Source: JBFMFH01 sp040752275 (GTDB taxonomy: Bacteria; Acidobacteriota; Vicinamibacteria; Vicinamibacterales; JAKQTR01). Taken from it: DNA of 55,050 nucleotides. The translations under genes and the position numbers were made by a program. Position 1 is the first letter of the stretch; each line of letters opens with the position of its first letter. Where the stretch lies: assembly GCA_040752275.1 (NCBI GenBank), contig JBFMFH010000082.1, positions 1 through 55,050 on the forward strand, written 5' to 3'. The notes beneath the pieces were generated by a model. That model was not told the origin of the DNA and did no database searches. It saw only the letters and a list, made by a program, of their open reading frames with translations. Of this stretch, positions 25,473 through 33,719 are shown one piece after another.

Positions 25473-27626
25473 GTGGACACTCCTCAGCTCGAACACCTCC
25501 AGCAGTTGACGGACCTGTGCGATCGCCTCGAAGAGATGGCCGGGGCGGCCACGCCCGAGCATCCTGCCGCCGTGCTCGACGAAGCCGCCGCCCTGTGGGC
25601 GTCGATCGGCGGCGCCGCGGATGAAGCGCTGGCCGGCCGATATGAGGCACTCGTGGCCCGCCTGCGCGCGGGACGCGGGCCTGAGGAGGACCGATCTGCC
25701 CCGGGGACCGCGGAGCCGGCTGCGCCGGTGGACGTGCTCCGAGCCACGGCGCTGCCAGCCAGCGCCGCGGAGGCATCGGCGCAGTCCCCGGCTGAGAGCG
25801 GTGCCGGCGTGAGTCCACCGGCTGGCACCGAGCCGGTGCCTGCGGTGGACGCCCCGCCGGCCGAGGCGCTCCCGCCGCTCTCGACCGAGGAGCATGACGC
25901 CCATGTCGCGCGGCTGGTCGAGATGCTCGATGCGGCGGATCAGTTGCTGAGTGCGACCGACCTGCCAGACGCGCGTGCCCGCTGGAGCGCCTTGCGCCGC
26001 GAATGGAGTGCCGTGGTGCCCAGATTGGCCCTCGACGAGGCGGCGACCTCGCGACTGTCGGAGATCGAGTTCCGCATCGACGCGCGCGAGGCGGAATTGA
26101 AGGAGGCACGCGTCCGCCACCAGCGCGAGAACCTGGAGCGGATGCTGCGGCTCTGTGACCACCTCGAGAAGGTCGCCCGCGCGGAGCAACTGGCCCTCCG
26201 GGACGCCGAGCGGGCGATGCGCGAGGTGCGATCGGCGCTCGATGCCCCCGGGCCGATGCCGACGCGCCAGGATCAGCAGGCAGTCATCGCGCGGCTGAAA
26301 GCCGTCCAGTCGGCGATCTTCCCGCGCCTCCAGGATCTGCGCGAGGCCGACGAATGGGAGCGGTGGGCCAACGCCGGCGTCCAGGAGAGTCTGATCAGAC
26401 GCCTCGAGGAATTGCGCGACGGCGATGATGCGGCGGCGATTGCCCGACAACTGCGGCAGGTCCAGGAGGAATGGCACAAGGTGCGGGCCGTGCCTCGGGA
26501 GAAGGGCCGCGACCTCTGGCAGCGCTTCAAGGCGGTCGAAGCGGAGGTCCGCGCGAAATGCGAGGACTACTTCCAGCACCTGGCCGTGGAACGGGCAGAG
26601 AACCTCCGCCAGAAGGAGTTGCTGTGCGAGCAGGCTGAGGCACTGGCCGACTCCACCGACTGGATCCGCACGGCCGAGACCATCAAGGGGTTCCAGGCTC
26701 AATGGAAGCTCATCGGCCCGGTGACGCCGGGCCACGAGAAGGCTGTCTGGGAACGGTTCCGCGCCGCGTGCGATCGGTTCTTCACCCGGCGGAAGCAGGA
26801 CCTCGTCGAACGGAAGACGGTCTGGACGTCGAACCTGCAGCAGAAGGAGACCATCTGCGCGCAGATCGAGGCGCTGGCCGAGAGCACGGATTGGGACCAA
26901 GCCCTGGCCGATGTCAAGCGGCTGCAGGCCGAGTGGCGAACGGTCGGTCCGGTCAAGCGGAGCCGGGCCGAGGCGACGTTGCTGCGGTTCCGCTCGGCGT
27001 GCGAGCGTTTCTTCGACAGATACGCGCACCGCAACGATCAGGAACTGCTCAAGGTGGCCGAACTGCGCCGCCAGACGTGCGAGGCGCTCGAGGCCCTGTT
27101 GCCGGCGGCCGACTCGGTGGCACCGGCCTTGCCGCCGCCGGACCTCGCCGGATCCGTCTTCGCGCTTCGCCGGCAGTGGGAGCAGGGGCCGCCGCTGCCA
27201 CGGACGCTGGGCGAGGGCTTGCAAGAGCGGTACGCAGCCGCGACGGGGCGCCTGCTGGACGCCTACCCGGAGGCATTCAAGGGCACCGATCTGGATCCAG
27301 AGCAGAACCGGGCCCGCCTCGAACAGCTGTGCCGGACCGTGGAGGCGCTCGCGGGCGATGACGGGCCGGCCGAGCAGTTGTCGCCGGCGGCGATTCTGGC
27401 TGCGCAGTGGCGTGAGGCGCTGGCGGCCAACACGATTGGCGGCCGCGTGGACGATGATGCCCGCCTCCGGCAGGCGTCAGAGGAGGTCAAGAGGGCCCAG
27501 GCGGCGTGGCGCCGTGTGGGGCCGGTGCCTGTCGCCGTCGCGCACGAGTTGACGGAGCGCTTCCAGCGGGCGTGCCACCGCGTCATGAAGCAGCGAGAGG
27601 CCCGGCGTCGGCCTGGCCGAAGCTGA
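25473..27626 (+). CDS. DUF349-repeat coiled-coil protein
   Basis: From GTG at 25473 the product is 717 residues. It has at least four DUF349 repeats, recognised by units such as FQAQWKLIGPVTPGHEKAVW and LQAEWRTVGPVKRSRAEATL, and also WHKVRAVPREKGRDLWQRFK and WRRVGPVPVAVAHELTERFQ. A low-complexity Ala/Pro linker lies near residues 70-130. The frame opens at 25305, but the first 56 codons look like non-coding sequence (Arg/Cys-rich). GGAGA lies 5 nt before the GTG at 25473, so that start is preferred with moderate confidence. The DUF349 function is unsettled; no signal peptide is present, so the protein is cytoplasmic. Confidence 0.82.
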   Translation: MDTPQLEHLQQLTDLCDRLEEMAGAATPEHPAAVLDEAAALWASIGGAADEALAGRYEALVARLRAGRGPEEDRSAPGTAEPAAPVDVLRATALPASAAEASAQSPAESGAGVSPPAGTEPVPAVDAPPAEALPPLSTEEHDAHVARLVEMLDAADQLLSATDLPDARARWSALRREWSAVVPRLALDEAATSRLSEIEFRIDAREAELKEARVRHQRENLERMLRLCDHLEKVARAEQLALRDAERAMREVRSALDAPGPMPTRQDQQAVIARLKAVQSAIFPRLQDLREADEWERWANAGVQESLIRRLEELRDGDDAAAIARQLRQVQEEWHKVRAVPREKGRDLWQRFKAVEAEVRAKCEDYFQHLAVERAENLRQKELLCEQAEALADSTDWIRTAETIKGFQAQWKLIGPVTPGHEKAVWERFRAACDRFFTRRKQDLVERKTVWTSNLQQKETICAQIEALAESTDWDQALADVKRLQAEWRTVGPVKRSRAEATLLRFRSACERFFDRYAHRNDQELLKVAELRRQTCEALEALLPAADSVAPALPPPDLAGSVFALRRQWEQGPPLPRTLGEGLQERYAAATGRLLDAYPEAFKGTDLDPEQNRARLEQLCRTVEALAGDDGPAEQLSPAAILAAQWREALAANTIGGRVDDDARLRQASEEVKRAQAAWRRVGPVPVAVAHELTERFQRACHRVMKQREARRRPGRS

Positions 27627-27660
27627 AGCCCGGTCTGCGCTCGCGATCCGAGGAGGCGTC

Positions 27661-29505
27661 CTGAAGCCCACGTCCACCAACCGTGCGGACATCCCTGCGG
27701 AGTTCCGCTGGGACCTCGCGTCGATCTACGGCACTTGGGACGAGTGGCGCGAGGCCTACGCACGGCTCGAGGATCTCATCGACGCCTTCCCCGCCCGCAG
27801 GGGCACGCTGTCCTCAGGTCCCGAACACCTGCTGGCGGCCTTCCGCGCGTCGGACGAACTCGGGCAGCTTGCCTACAAGGTCTACTACTACCCCTCACTC
27901 AGGTACGACGAAGACCAGCGAGACAATGACGTGAGCGCCCGCTATCAGCAGGTGCAGATCCTTTTCGCGCGGTGGCAGCAGGCGACCTCGTGGTTCAATC
28001 CGGAGATGCTCGCGATTCCGCTCGCAACGGTGCGCTCATGGATGGACGGCGACGCCGATCTGGCACTGTACCGGTTCGCCATCGAGAATCTCTTCCGCCA
28101 GCAGGAGCACGTGCTCGACGACAAGGGCGAGCGGCTCCTCTCGCTGGCCAGCCGGTACGCCGACGCCCCCTCCGACGCGTACTCGGCGCTGTCGACGGCC
28201 GATGCCCGCCCCCCGGCCATCACGCTGAGCGACGGACGCTCCGTCAAGGTCACCTACGGCGAATACCGGTCGATCCTTGCCACGTCACGCGTCCAGGCAG
28301 ACCGCGCCGCCGCCTTCCGCGCCTACCACCACGCCTACGAGGCGGTGCGGAACAGCTACGCGTCCCTGTACAACGCCGTCTGCCAGCGTGACTGGTTCCT
28401 GGCGCAGGCCCGGGGCTACCGGACGACGCTCGAATCGGCGCTGCACGGCGACAGCATTCCGCCCTCGGTCGTCGAGACGCTCATCGACGTGGCGCGCGAA
28501 GGCACCGCCGGTCTCCGCCGGTACCATCGCCTGCGCAAGCGCGTGCTGGGCCTGGACACCTACTCCCTGTGGGATGGCGAGATTCCCCTCGTCGAGTTCG
28601 ATCGCCGGTACGACTACGCCGAGGCGCGCCAGTGGGTCGTCGACTCGAGCGCGGCGCTCGGCGCCGCCTACCAGGAGCAGGTCCGGCGCAGTTTCGCCAA
28701 CCGCAGCATCGACGTGTACGAGAACGAAGGCAAGCGCAGCGGAGCGTACTCGGCGCCGGTGTACGGCGTCCACCCGTACATGCTCCTCAATCACAACGAC
28801 ACGCTCGATGCCGTCTTCACCCTGGCCCACGAAATGGGCCACAACATCCACACCGTGCTGGCCCATCAGCACCAGCCGTACGTGTACTCCGACTACACGA
28901 TCTTCGTCGCCGAGGTGCCCTCCACGCTGAGCGAGGCATTGCTGCTCCAGCACCTGCTCGAGCGCAGCACGGATCGGCGCGAGCGGATTGTCCTGCTCGA
29001 ACACGCCATCGACAACATCGCCGGCACGTTCTTCAGGCAGGCGTTGTTCGCCGACTTCGAACTGCGGGCCCACCGCCTGGTCGAGCGCGGCGAGCCCATA
29101 ACGGCCGATGTCCTGAACGGCACCTTCGATGAGCTGTGGCGCGGCTACTACGCCGACGCGTTGGACCATGACCCGCTCGCGCGCGTGACGTGGGCGCGGA
29201 TACCGCACTTCTATTCGACGCCGTACTACGTCTACCAGTACGCAACGTGCTTCGCCTCGGCCGCGCTCCTGGTCAAGCGCATCCTCCATGGCGATCGCCA
29301 CGAACGAGAACAGGCCCTCGACCGCTATCTCGATCTGCTCCGGTCCGGCGGGAACGATTACCCCATGGAACAGTTGCGCCGCGCCGGCGTCGACTTGGGA
29401 CAGGCCGACACCGTTCGGGCCGTTGTCACCCAGTTCGACGATCTGGTGGACCGTCTGGAGCACGAACTGGCCGGATTCCACCCGACCGCTCCGGGTGGCG
29501 GGTAA
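27661..29505 (+). CDS. pepF: M3-family oligoendopeptidase (PepF-like), probable CTG start
   Basis: Cytosolic zinc peptidase of 614 residues if started at CTG 27661. The zinc site is H390EMGH394 (TLAHEMGHNIH) with the third ligand near E418 in AEVPSTLSEALL. The first ordinary start codon in frame is GTG at 27931, but the upstream 90 codons encode a conserved PepF N-terminus (FRWDLASIYGTWDEW, GPEHLLAAF, YKVYYYPSLRYDED). No ATG, GTG or TTG lies in frame before it back to the preceding gene, while AGGAGG sits at 27651-27656, 4 nt before the CTG. It degrades short peptides. The gene follows the DUF349 gene by 34 bp. Confidence 0.88.
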   Translation: MKPTSTNRADIPAEFRWDLASIYGTWDEWREAYARLEDLIDAFPARRGTLSSGPEHLLAAFRASDELGQLAYKVYYYPSLRYDEDQRDNDVSARYQQVQILFARWQQATSWFNPEMLAIPLATVRSWMDGDADLALYRFAIENLFRQQEHVLDDKGERLLSLASRYADAPSDAYSALSTADARPPAITLSDGRSVKVTYGEYRSILATSRVQADRAAAFRAYHHAYEAVRNSYASLYNAVCQRDWFLAQARGYRTTLESALHGDSIPPSVVETLIDVAREGTAGLRRYHRLRKRVLGLDTYSLWDGEIPLVEFDRRYDYAEARQWVVDSSAALGAAYQEQVRRSFANRSIDVYENEGKRSGAYSAPVYGVHPYMLLNHNDTLDAVFTLAHEMGHNIHTVLAHQHQPYVYSDYTIFVAEVPSTLSEALLLQHLLERSTDRRERIVLLEHAIDNIAGTFFRQALFADFELRAHRLVERGEPITADVLNGTFDELWRGYYADALDHDPLARVTWARIPHFYSTPYYVYQYATCFASAALLVKRILHGDRHEREQALDRYLDLLRSGGNDYPMEQLRRAGVDLGQADTVRAVVTQFDDLVDRLEHELAGFHPTAPGGG

Positions 29506-29535
29506 CGCCGGCCGTCAACAGGGGTCGCCACCGGG

Positions 29536-32487
29536 ATGGGAACACCATCCATGATCGTCCGCGTGCTCCTCCTCGCAGCCGGCTTGTCCCTCGCGGTGCC
29601 CGTCGTCGTGGGCCAGGCCGGCTGGGAGCCGGCCGGGCGCGATCCGAGGGCGGTCGTCGGACGCTCCACCGGCGACGGCACGTCCGATTCGCGGGCGCTG
29701 CCGCCGGACCTCCCCTTGCCTGCCGTGCTCGACGTTCCGGGCGGCGCCACGGCGCTGGCGGAGGCGGCCGGGCTCGACCCGGCGCTGCCGCGCGCGCGCG
29801 TGATGCTGGCCTCGATCCGGGCGCTCTACGAACTGCCGGACGGCGTGGACGAGCACGCCGACGCCCGCCGGGAACGGATGCATGCATACCTCGATGGCCT
29901 CCGCCCTGGCCCGAACGCGGCCCCGGACCTCGTGCCCCTGCCGCTCTCGGAAGTGTCCTGGGAGAAGATGCTCCGCTCGGGCCGCGAGACCCCGTTGCTC
30001 GTCCGTATCCTCCGAGACCGGAACGCGGCGCTGCTCTACTACGGCCTGTCCGCTCTGGACGGGCCCACCCGAGAGTGGCTCGAATCCCGGCCGGGACTGC
30101 TCCGCGCGTTGCGGTCGGATCGGCGCGCGGCGCTGATGGCAGCCTTCGGCAGAAGCCTGCGCGTGCGAGACGGGCGTATCCAGGTCCCAGGCGGCCCGGC
30201 CGCCGAGCCGTTCTGGGCAGCGCTCGTGGGTGAACGTCCAGACGTTCCCGAGCGGTTCTTCCTGCGGCTCCTCGACGGTGACCGGGGTCGCGTGGCGCTG
30301 TTCTACGACTCGCTCGGCCATCTCGAGCCGGGGCAGCTGGCGTTCGCCCTGAGCCTGCCCACTCGTGATCCGAACCGTCGGCAGGAGCGCTTCGCCGCCC
30401 TCTATCACAGGGCCGGACGATCACTGGCCGGTTTCGACCCCGGGGTCCGCCCCTTCGACCGAGTGGCATACGACTTGGCCCACCTGCTGCTCATGAGCCG
30501 GGTCACTCCTGAGGGCGAGCTCGGCGGTCCGGATTCCGCCGCACTCTGGAATGTTGCCCTGGCCGGTTCGGGCATCCCTGATGATCCACGGGCGGCGCTC
30601 ACGGGCCACGACCTCACCGAAACGCTCGATGCCGCCGGGCTTGCCGCTCTCGTGAGCATCCCTGACGCCGCCGTCCGTCGCCTTCGAGCTGAGACCTGGT
30701 TCTTCGGCCAGCGTGTCTTCGGCCTGACCGCCGAGACGGAGTACCCTGACGTACTCGTGGCCCTTCGGGCGATGGCACAGTACAAGGCGCTGATGCTCAC
30801 GCTCGAGCGCATGGACGTGGTCCGACCCGGCACCTACGTCCTGGCAGTCAGGCAGGCCGAGCGGATCAGCGCGATCCGTGACCCCCGGCGCGCGCGGATC
30901 GAACTCGCGCAGTTCCAGGGCGCGTTGGGCATCCTCGAGCGGGCGCGCTTCTCACGTGTCCTCGACGCCGCCCAAGCCGAGGGGCTCGTGCGGTCGCTGT
31001 GTGCCGCCTCGCGGGAACCGCCGATCCGCGAGGGCAGCCCGATCGCGATCTGGATCGAGGACGAACTGCTGGCGGCGATTCGGCGCCGATTCGGGTCCCA
31101 GCCGGCGGGCCTGCCGGACCGGCCCATCGAGGGCCTGGTGCTTGGCGCCATGAGTGGCCTTCGGTCTGCCGACGCCGCCGGGCCCACCCTCCAGTGGGAG
31201 GGGCTGAGGTACCGCGTGGCTCCAGGGGCCGGAGAGCTGCGCCGCCTGTTGGCGATTCGCGCCCGCCAAGGCGGCCCATCGCTGGACGCCGCTCTCTCGA
31301 TGAACCGCGCGGGTGCCATGATCCTGACGATCCGATCACCGGCTGACGTGCCGAATGTCCGCGGGATCCTGACCGATGTCGCCAGGATGTTCGAGGGCAC
31401 CCTGCCGGTCGACGCGATGAGGCCAAGTGGACCTCCCCCACCGGGGTCCGTCCTCGAGGAAGCGGTCTCGCAACTCACCCGGCGGCGCGAGCCCAGGGCC
31501 GGCGACGCGATGCGCGCCGCACGACCCGTGCTCCAGGCTGCGGAGGGCCAACTTGCGGCGGTGCTGCTCTCGATCGCGTACGCGCCGCACCTTGGCTATC
31601 CGGATAGTCCGGTGCTGCTCGCTGGCGATCCGTCCGCTCATCACGACTTCGGCCTCGACCACCCCCGAACGGAGGCGCGTGCGCGATTGGCCTGGCAAGT
31701 GCCCAGAGAAGTCCGCTCACCTGAGGCGGGCTGGCGGTTGTCGGGGGCGGCGCTCGGTCTGGACGTTGTTCTGGCGCGCCTCTCGCTGAGAAGGGTCGCC
31801 AGCGAGACGCTTCCCCAGCCACCGGCCTACCGCGAGACGGAGCGGGCCGCGTTTGCAGAGGCGGCGGTGCTGACCAACCCCTACGACGCCGACCCGCGCG
31901 CGACGGCGCGGGTGGCTGCGGCCGTGCGGGTCGGGCGCGAGCGCGCGACGGCCGCGGTCCACGAGCCTGGCCAGCTCACGGACCTTGCCTCGGCCATTCG
32001 CGCCGACGAGTGGCGGACGAACCTGCTGCCGTGGATGGGTGCCCACGAGCCGTCGCGCGTCATGGACGCCCTGTCGCTCGGTGAACTGGCCGTGCTTGGC
32101 GGCGCCCGGGACCTTGCGGCCGGCACGCTGGTGGCGTCCGGCTGGTCGCTCTGCGCCGAACTGCGGGGTGTCCCGCTGAGGGTCACCCCATGGACCACGC
32201 TCGCCGGGCGGAAGGCGACGGGAGTGGTGCCGTCGTTGGTGCCGGATCTAGCGATCGGGGTGGCGGAGGCGTTGGAGCGGCTCGGTGTGCCGCCGGCGTT
32301 GGGGCGGGGGGTTCTGTTGATGGCCACGCTGGACCTGCTGGACTCGCTTCGGACGAACCACGACGACGACTGGATGACGCTGATCGGCCAGGCGCAGCGT
32401 GTCGCGTCTGGCCTGGTGGAGGACTACGTGGCCGGGCAGACCATGTGGGGCGCATTGACTCCGGCTAGTGACGAGAGGTCGCACTAA
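29536..32487 (+). CDS. Large exported protein of unknown family, first gene of the VWA cluster
   Basis: A 983-residue protein with a Sec signal (an internal ATG at 29551, MIVRVLLLAAGLSLAVP, is an equally good start). The mature protein is largely helical, with repeated leucine-rich segments and several conserved-looking phrases (WEKMLRSGRETPLLVRILRD, YYGLSALDGPTREWL, VALFYDSLGHL, EALERLGVPPALGRGVLL). I recognise no domain. Its stop codon overlaps the ATG of the VWA gene (TAATG), so it belongs to a four-gene unit of secreted VWA-type proteins. It may be a scaffold or partner for them; nothing in the sequence states a catalytic role. Confidence 0.8.
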   Translation: MGTPSMIVRVLLLAAGLSLAVPVVVGQAGWEPAGRDPRAVVGRSTGDGTSDSRALPPDLPLPAVLDVPGGATALAEAAGLDPALPRARVMLASIRALYELPDGVDEHADARRERMHAYLDGLRPGPNAAPDLVPLPLSEVSWEKMLRSGRETPLLVRILRDRNAALLYYGLSALDGPTREWLESRPGLLRALRSDRRAALMAAFGRSLRVRDGRIQVPGGPAAEPFWAALVGERPDVPERFFLRLLDGDRGRVALFYDSLGHLEPGQLAFALSLPTRDPNRRQERFAALYHRAGRSLAGFDPGVRPFDRVAYDLAHLLLMSRVTPEGELGGPDSAALWNVALAGSGIPDDPRAALTGHDLTETLDAAGLAALVSIPDAAVRRLRAETWFFGQRVFGLTAETEYPDVLVALRAMAQYKALMLTLERMDVVRPGTYVLAVRQAERISAIRDPRRARIELAQFQGALGILERARFSRVLDAAQAEGLVRSLCAASREPPIREGSPIAIWIEDELLAAIRRRFGSQPAGLPDRPIEGLVLGAMSGLRSADAAGPTLQWEGLRYRVAPGAGELRRLLAIRARQGGPSLDAALSMNRAGAMILTIRSPADVPNVRGILTDVARMFEGTLPVDAMRPSGPPPPGSVLEEAVSQLTRRREPRAGDAMRAARPVLQAAEGQLAAVLLSIAYAPHLGYPDSPVLLAGDPSAHHDFGLDHPRTEARARLAWQVPREVRSPEAGWRLSGAALGLDVVLARLSLRRVASETLPQPPAYRETERAAFAEAAVLTNPYDADPRATARVAAAVRVGRERATAAVHEPGQLTDLASAIRADEWRTNLLPWMGAHEPSRVMDALSLGELAVLGGARDLAAGTLVASGWSLCAELRGVPLRVTPWTTLAGRKATGVVPSLVPDLAIGVAEALERLGVPPALGRGVLLMATLDLLDSLRTNHDDDWMTLIGQAQRVASGLVEDYVAGQTMWGALTPASDERSH

Positions 32488-33719
32488 TGCGGCTACGACT
32501 GCGATGCGGCGGGCGACAGGTGGTCCTCGTTTGTGCGTGGTCGTGTGCCGTGATCGGCCAGCCCCCGGTCGCGTTCCGCGGCCAGCCGGCGGCGGAGCGG
32601 GCCACACACGCTCGTCCGGTCCCGCCGGTGGAGGCACCGGCCCAGGCCGACGCGGCCGTCGTGTTCGAAATCCCGGAAGACGGGGCCTACGTGAGCGGGC
32701 CGGTGACCATCAGGGTCCGCGTCGACCCACCCGGGACGGAGGTACGAACACTCAGCGTCTTCGCCGATGGACGACTCCTCTGCACGAGGGAACGTCCGCC
32801 GTTCGAGTGTCAGTGGGACGCGGGGCCGAAGGTGACCGAGCACCAGTTGCGCGCGGTGGCCGTGCTGGCGGACGGCAGCCGCGTCGCCCGCGGCGTCCGG
32901 ACGAGAGGGGTGGCCTACACCGAGGCGGTTGATGTGGACGTCGTGCACATCACCGCGTCGGTCACGGATGGCAGCGGCCGGTTCGTGCGGGGGCTGCCGG
33001 CATCGGCCTTTCGCGTCTTCGAGGACGGCGTACGGCAGCAGATCTCCTACTTTGCCTCAGAGAACGTCCCGCTCGAGATCATCGTTGCGGTCGATGTGAG
33101 CGGCAGCATGACCGATGCGATGCCCCAGGTCAGAACGGCCGTACGGAAGTTCCTGACTGCCCTCAGGCCCACCGACCGGGTCACCCTCATCGGGTTCAAC
33201 GACAATGTGTTCACCTTGGCGCGGCCGTCCGTGGACCTCGCGACGCGCCTCCGGGCCGTGGATCGACTCGCGCCCTGGGGGGGTACGGCGCTCTACGACG
33301 TGATCGTGCAGGGCATCGAAGAACTGGGCCGGCAGCCCGGGCGCCGCGTGATGGTCGTCTTCACGGACGGCGAAGACCTGCACAGCCACATTGCCCTGGC
33401 GACGGCTGAGCGGCGCCTCGAGGGCAGCGACGCCGTGCTGTATCCCATCGGCCAGGGACGCGCGCCGCAGCAGCGGTCGCTCAAGGAGATCCTGCAGCGG
33501 CTCGCCGAGAAGAGCGGCGGACGGGCGTTCTTCGAAGAGGTGACAGCCCTCGATGCGGTGTTTGCCGAGATCCTCGAGGAGCTGTCGAACCAGTACCTGT
33601 TGGGGTTCGTGTCCACGGATCCCCGGCGTGACAACCGGTGGCGCACGCTGCGAGTCGAGCTGCCGGGCCGCTCGGAGCGGATTCGAGCGAGGCAGGGATA
33701 CCGGGCGGTGCCGCGATGA
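32487..33719 (+). CDS. VWA-domain protein, Acidobacterial type, with intact MIDAS
   Basis: An exported 410-residue protein. Residues about 55-140 form an Ig-like domain (EIPEDGAYVSGPVTIRVRV). Residues about 150-190 are the short segment typical of VWFA-related Acidobacterial proteins (ITASVTDGSGRFVRGL, AFRVFEDGVRQQISYF). A von Willebrand A domain follows, with the metal motif VDVSGSM, the second Thr loop (PWGGTALYD) and Asp in FTDGED. The N-terminal signal is weak (VVLVCAWSCAVIGQPP). The metal site is complete, so metal-dependent protein binding is expected. The ATG overlaps the previous stop, and its own stop overlaps the next ATG. Confidence 0.92.
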   Translation: MRLRLRCGGRQVVLVCAWSCAVIGQPPVAFRGQPAAERATHARPVPPVEAPAQADAAVVFEIPEDGAYVSGPVTIRVRVDPPGTEVRTLSVFADGRLLCTRERPPFECQWDAGPKVTEHQLRAVAVLADGSRVARGVRTRGVAYTEAVDVDVVHITASVTDGSGRFVRGLPASAFRVFEDGVRQQISYFASENVPLEIIVAVDVSGSMTDAMPQVRTAVRKFLTALRPTDRVTLIGFNDNVFTLARPSVDLATRLRAVDRLAPWGGTALYDVIVQGIEELGRQPGRRVMVVFTDGEDLHSHIALATAERRLEGSDAVLYPIGQGRAPQQRSLKEILQRLAEKSGGRAFFEEVTALDAVFAEILEELSNQYLLGFVSTDPRRDNRWRTLRVELPGRSERIRARQGYRAVPR

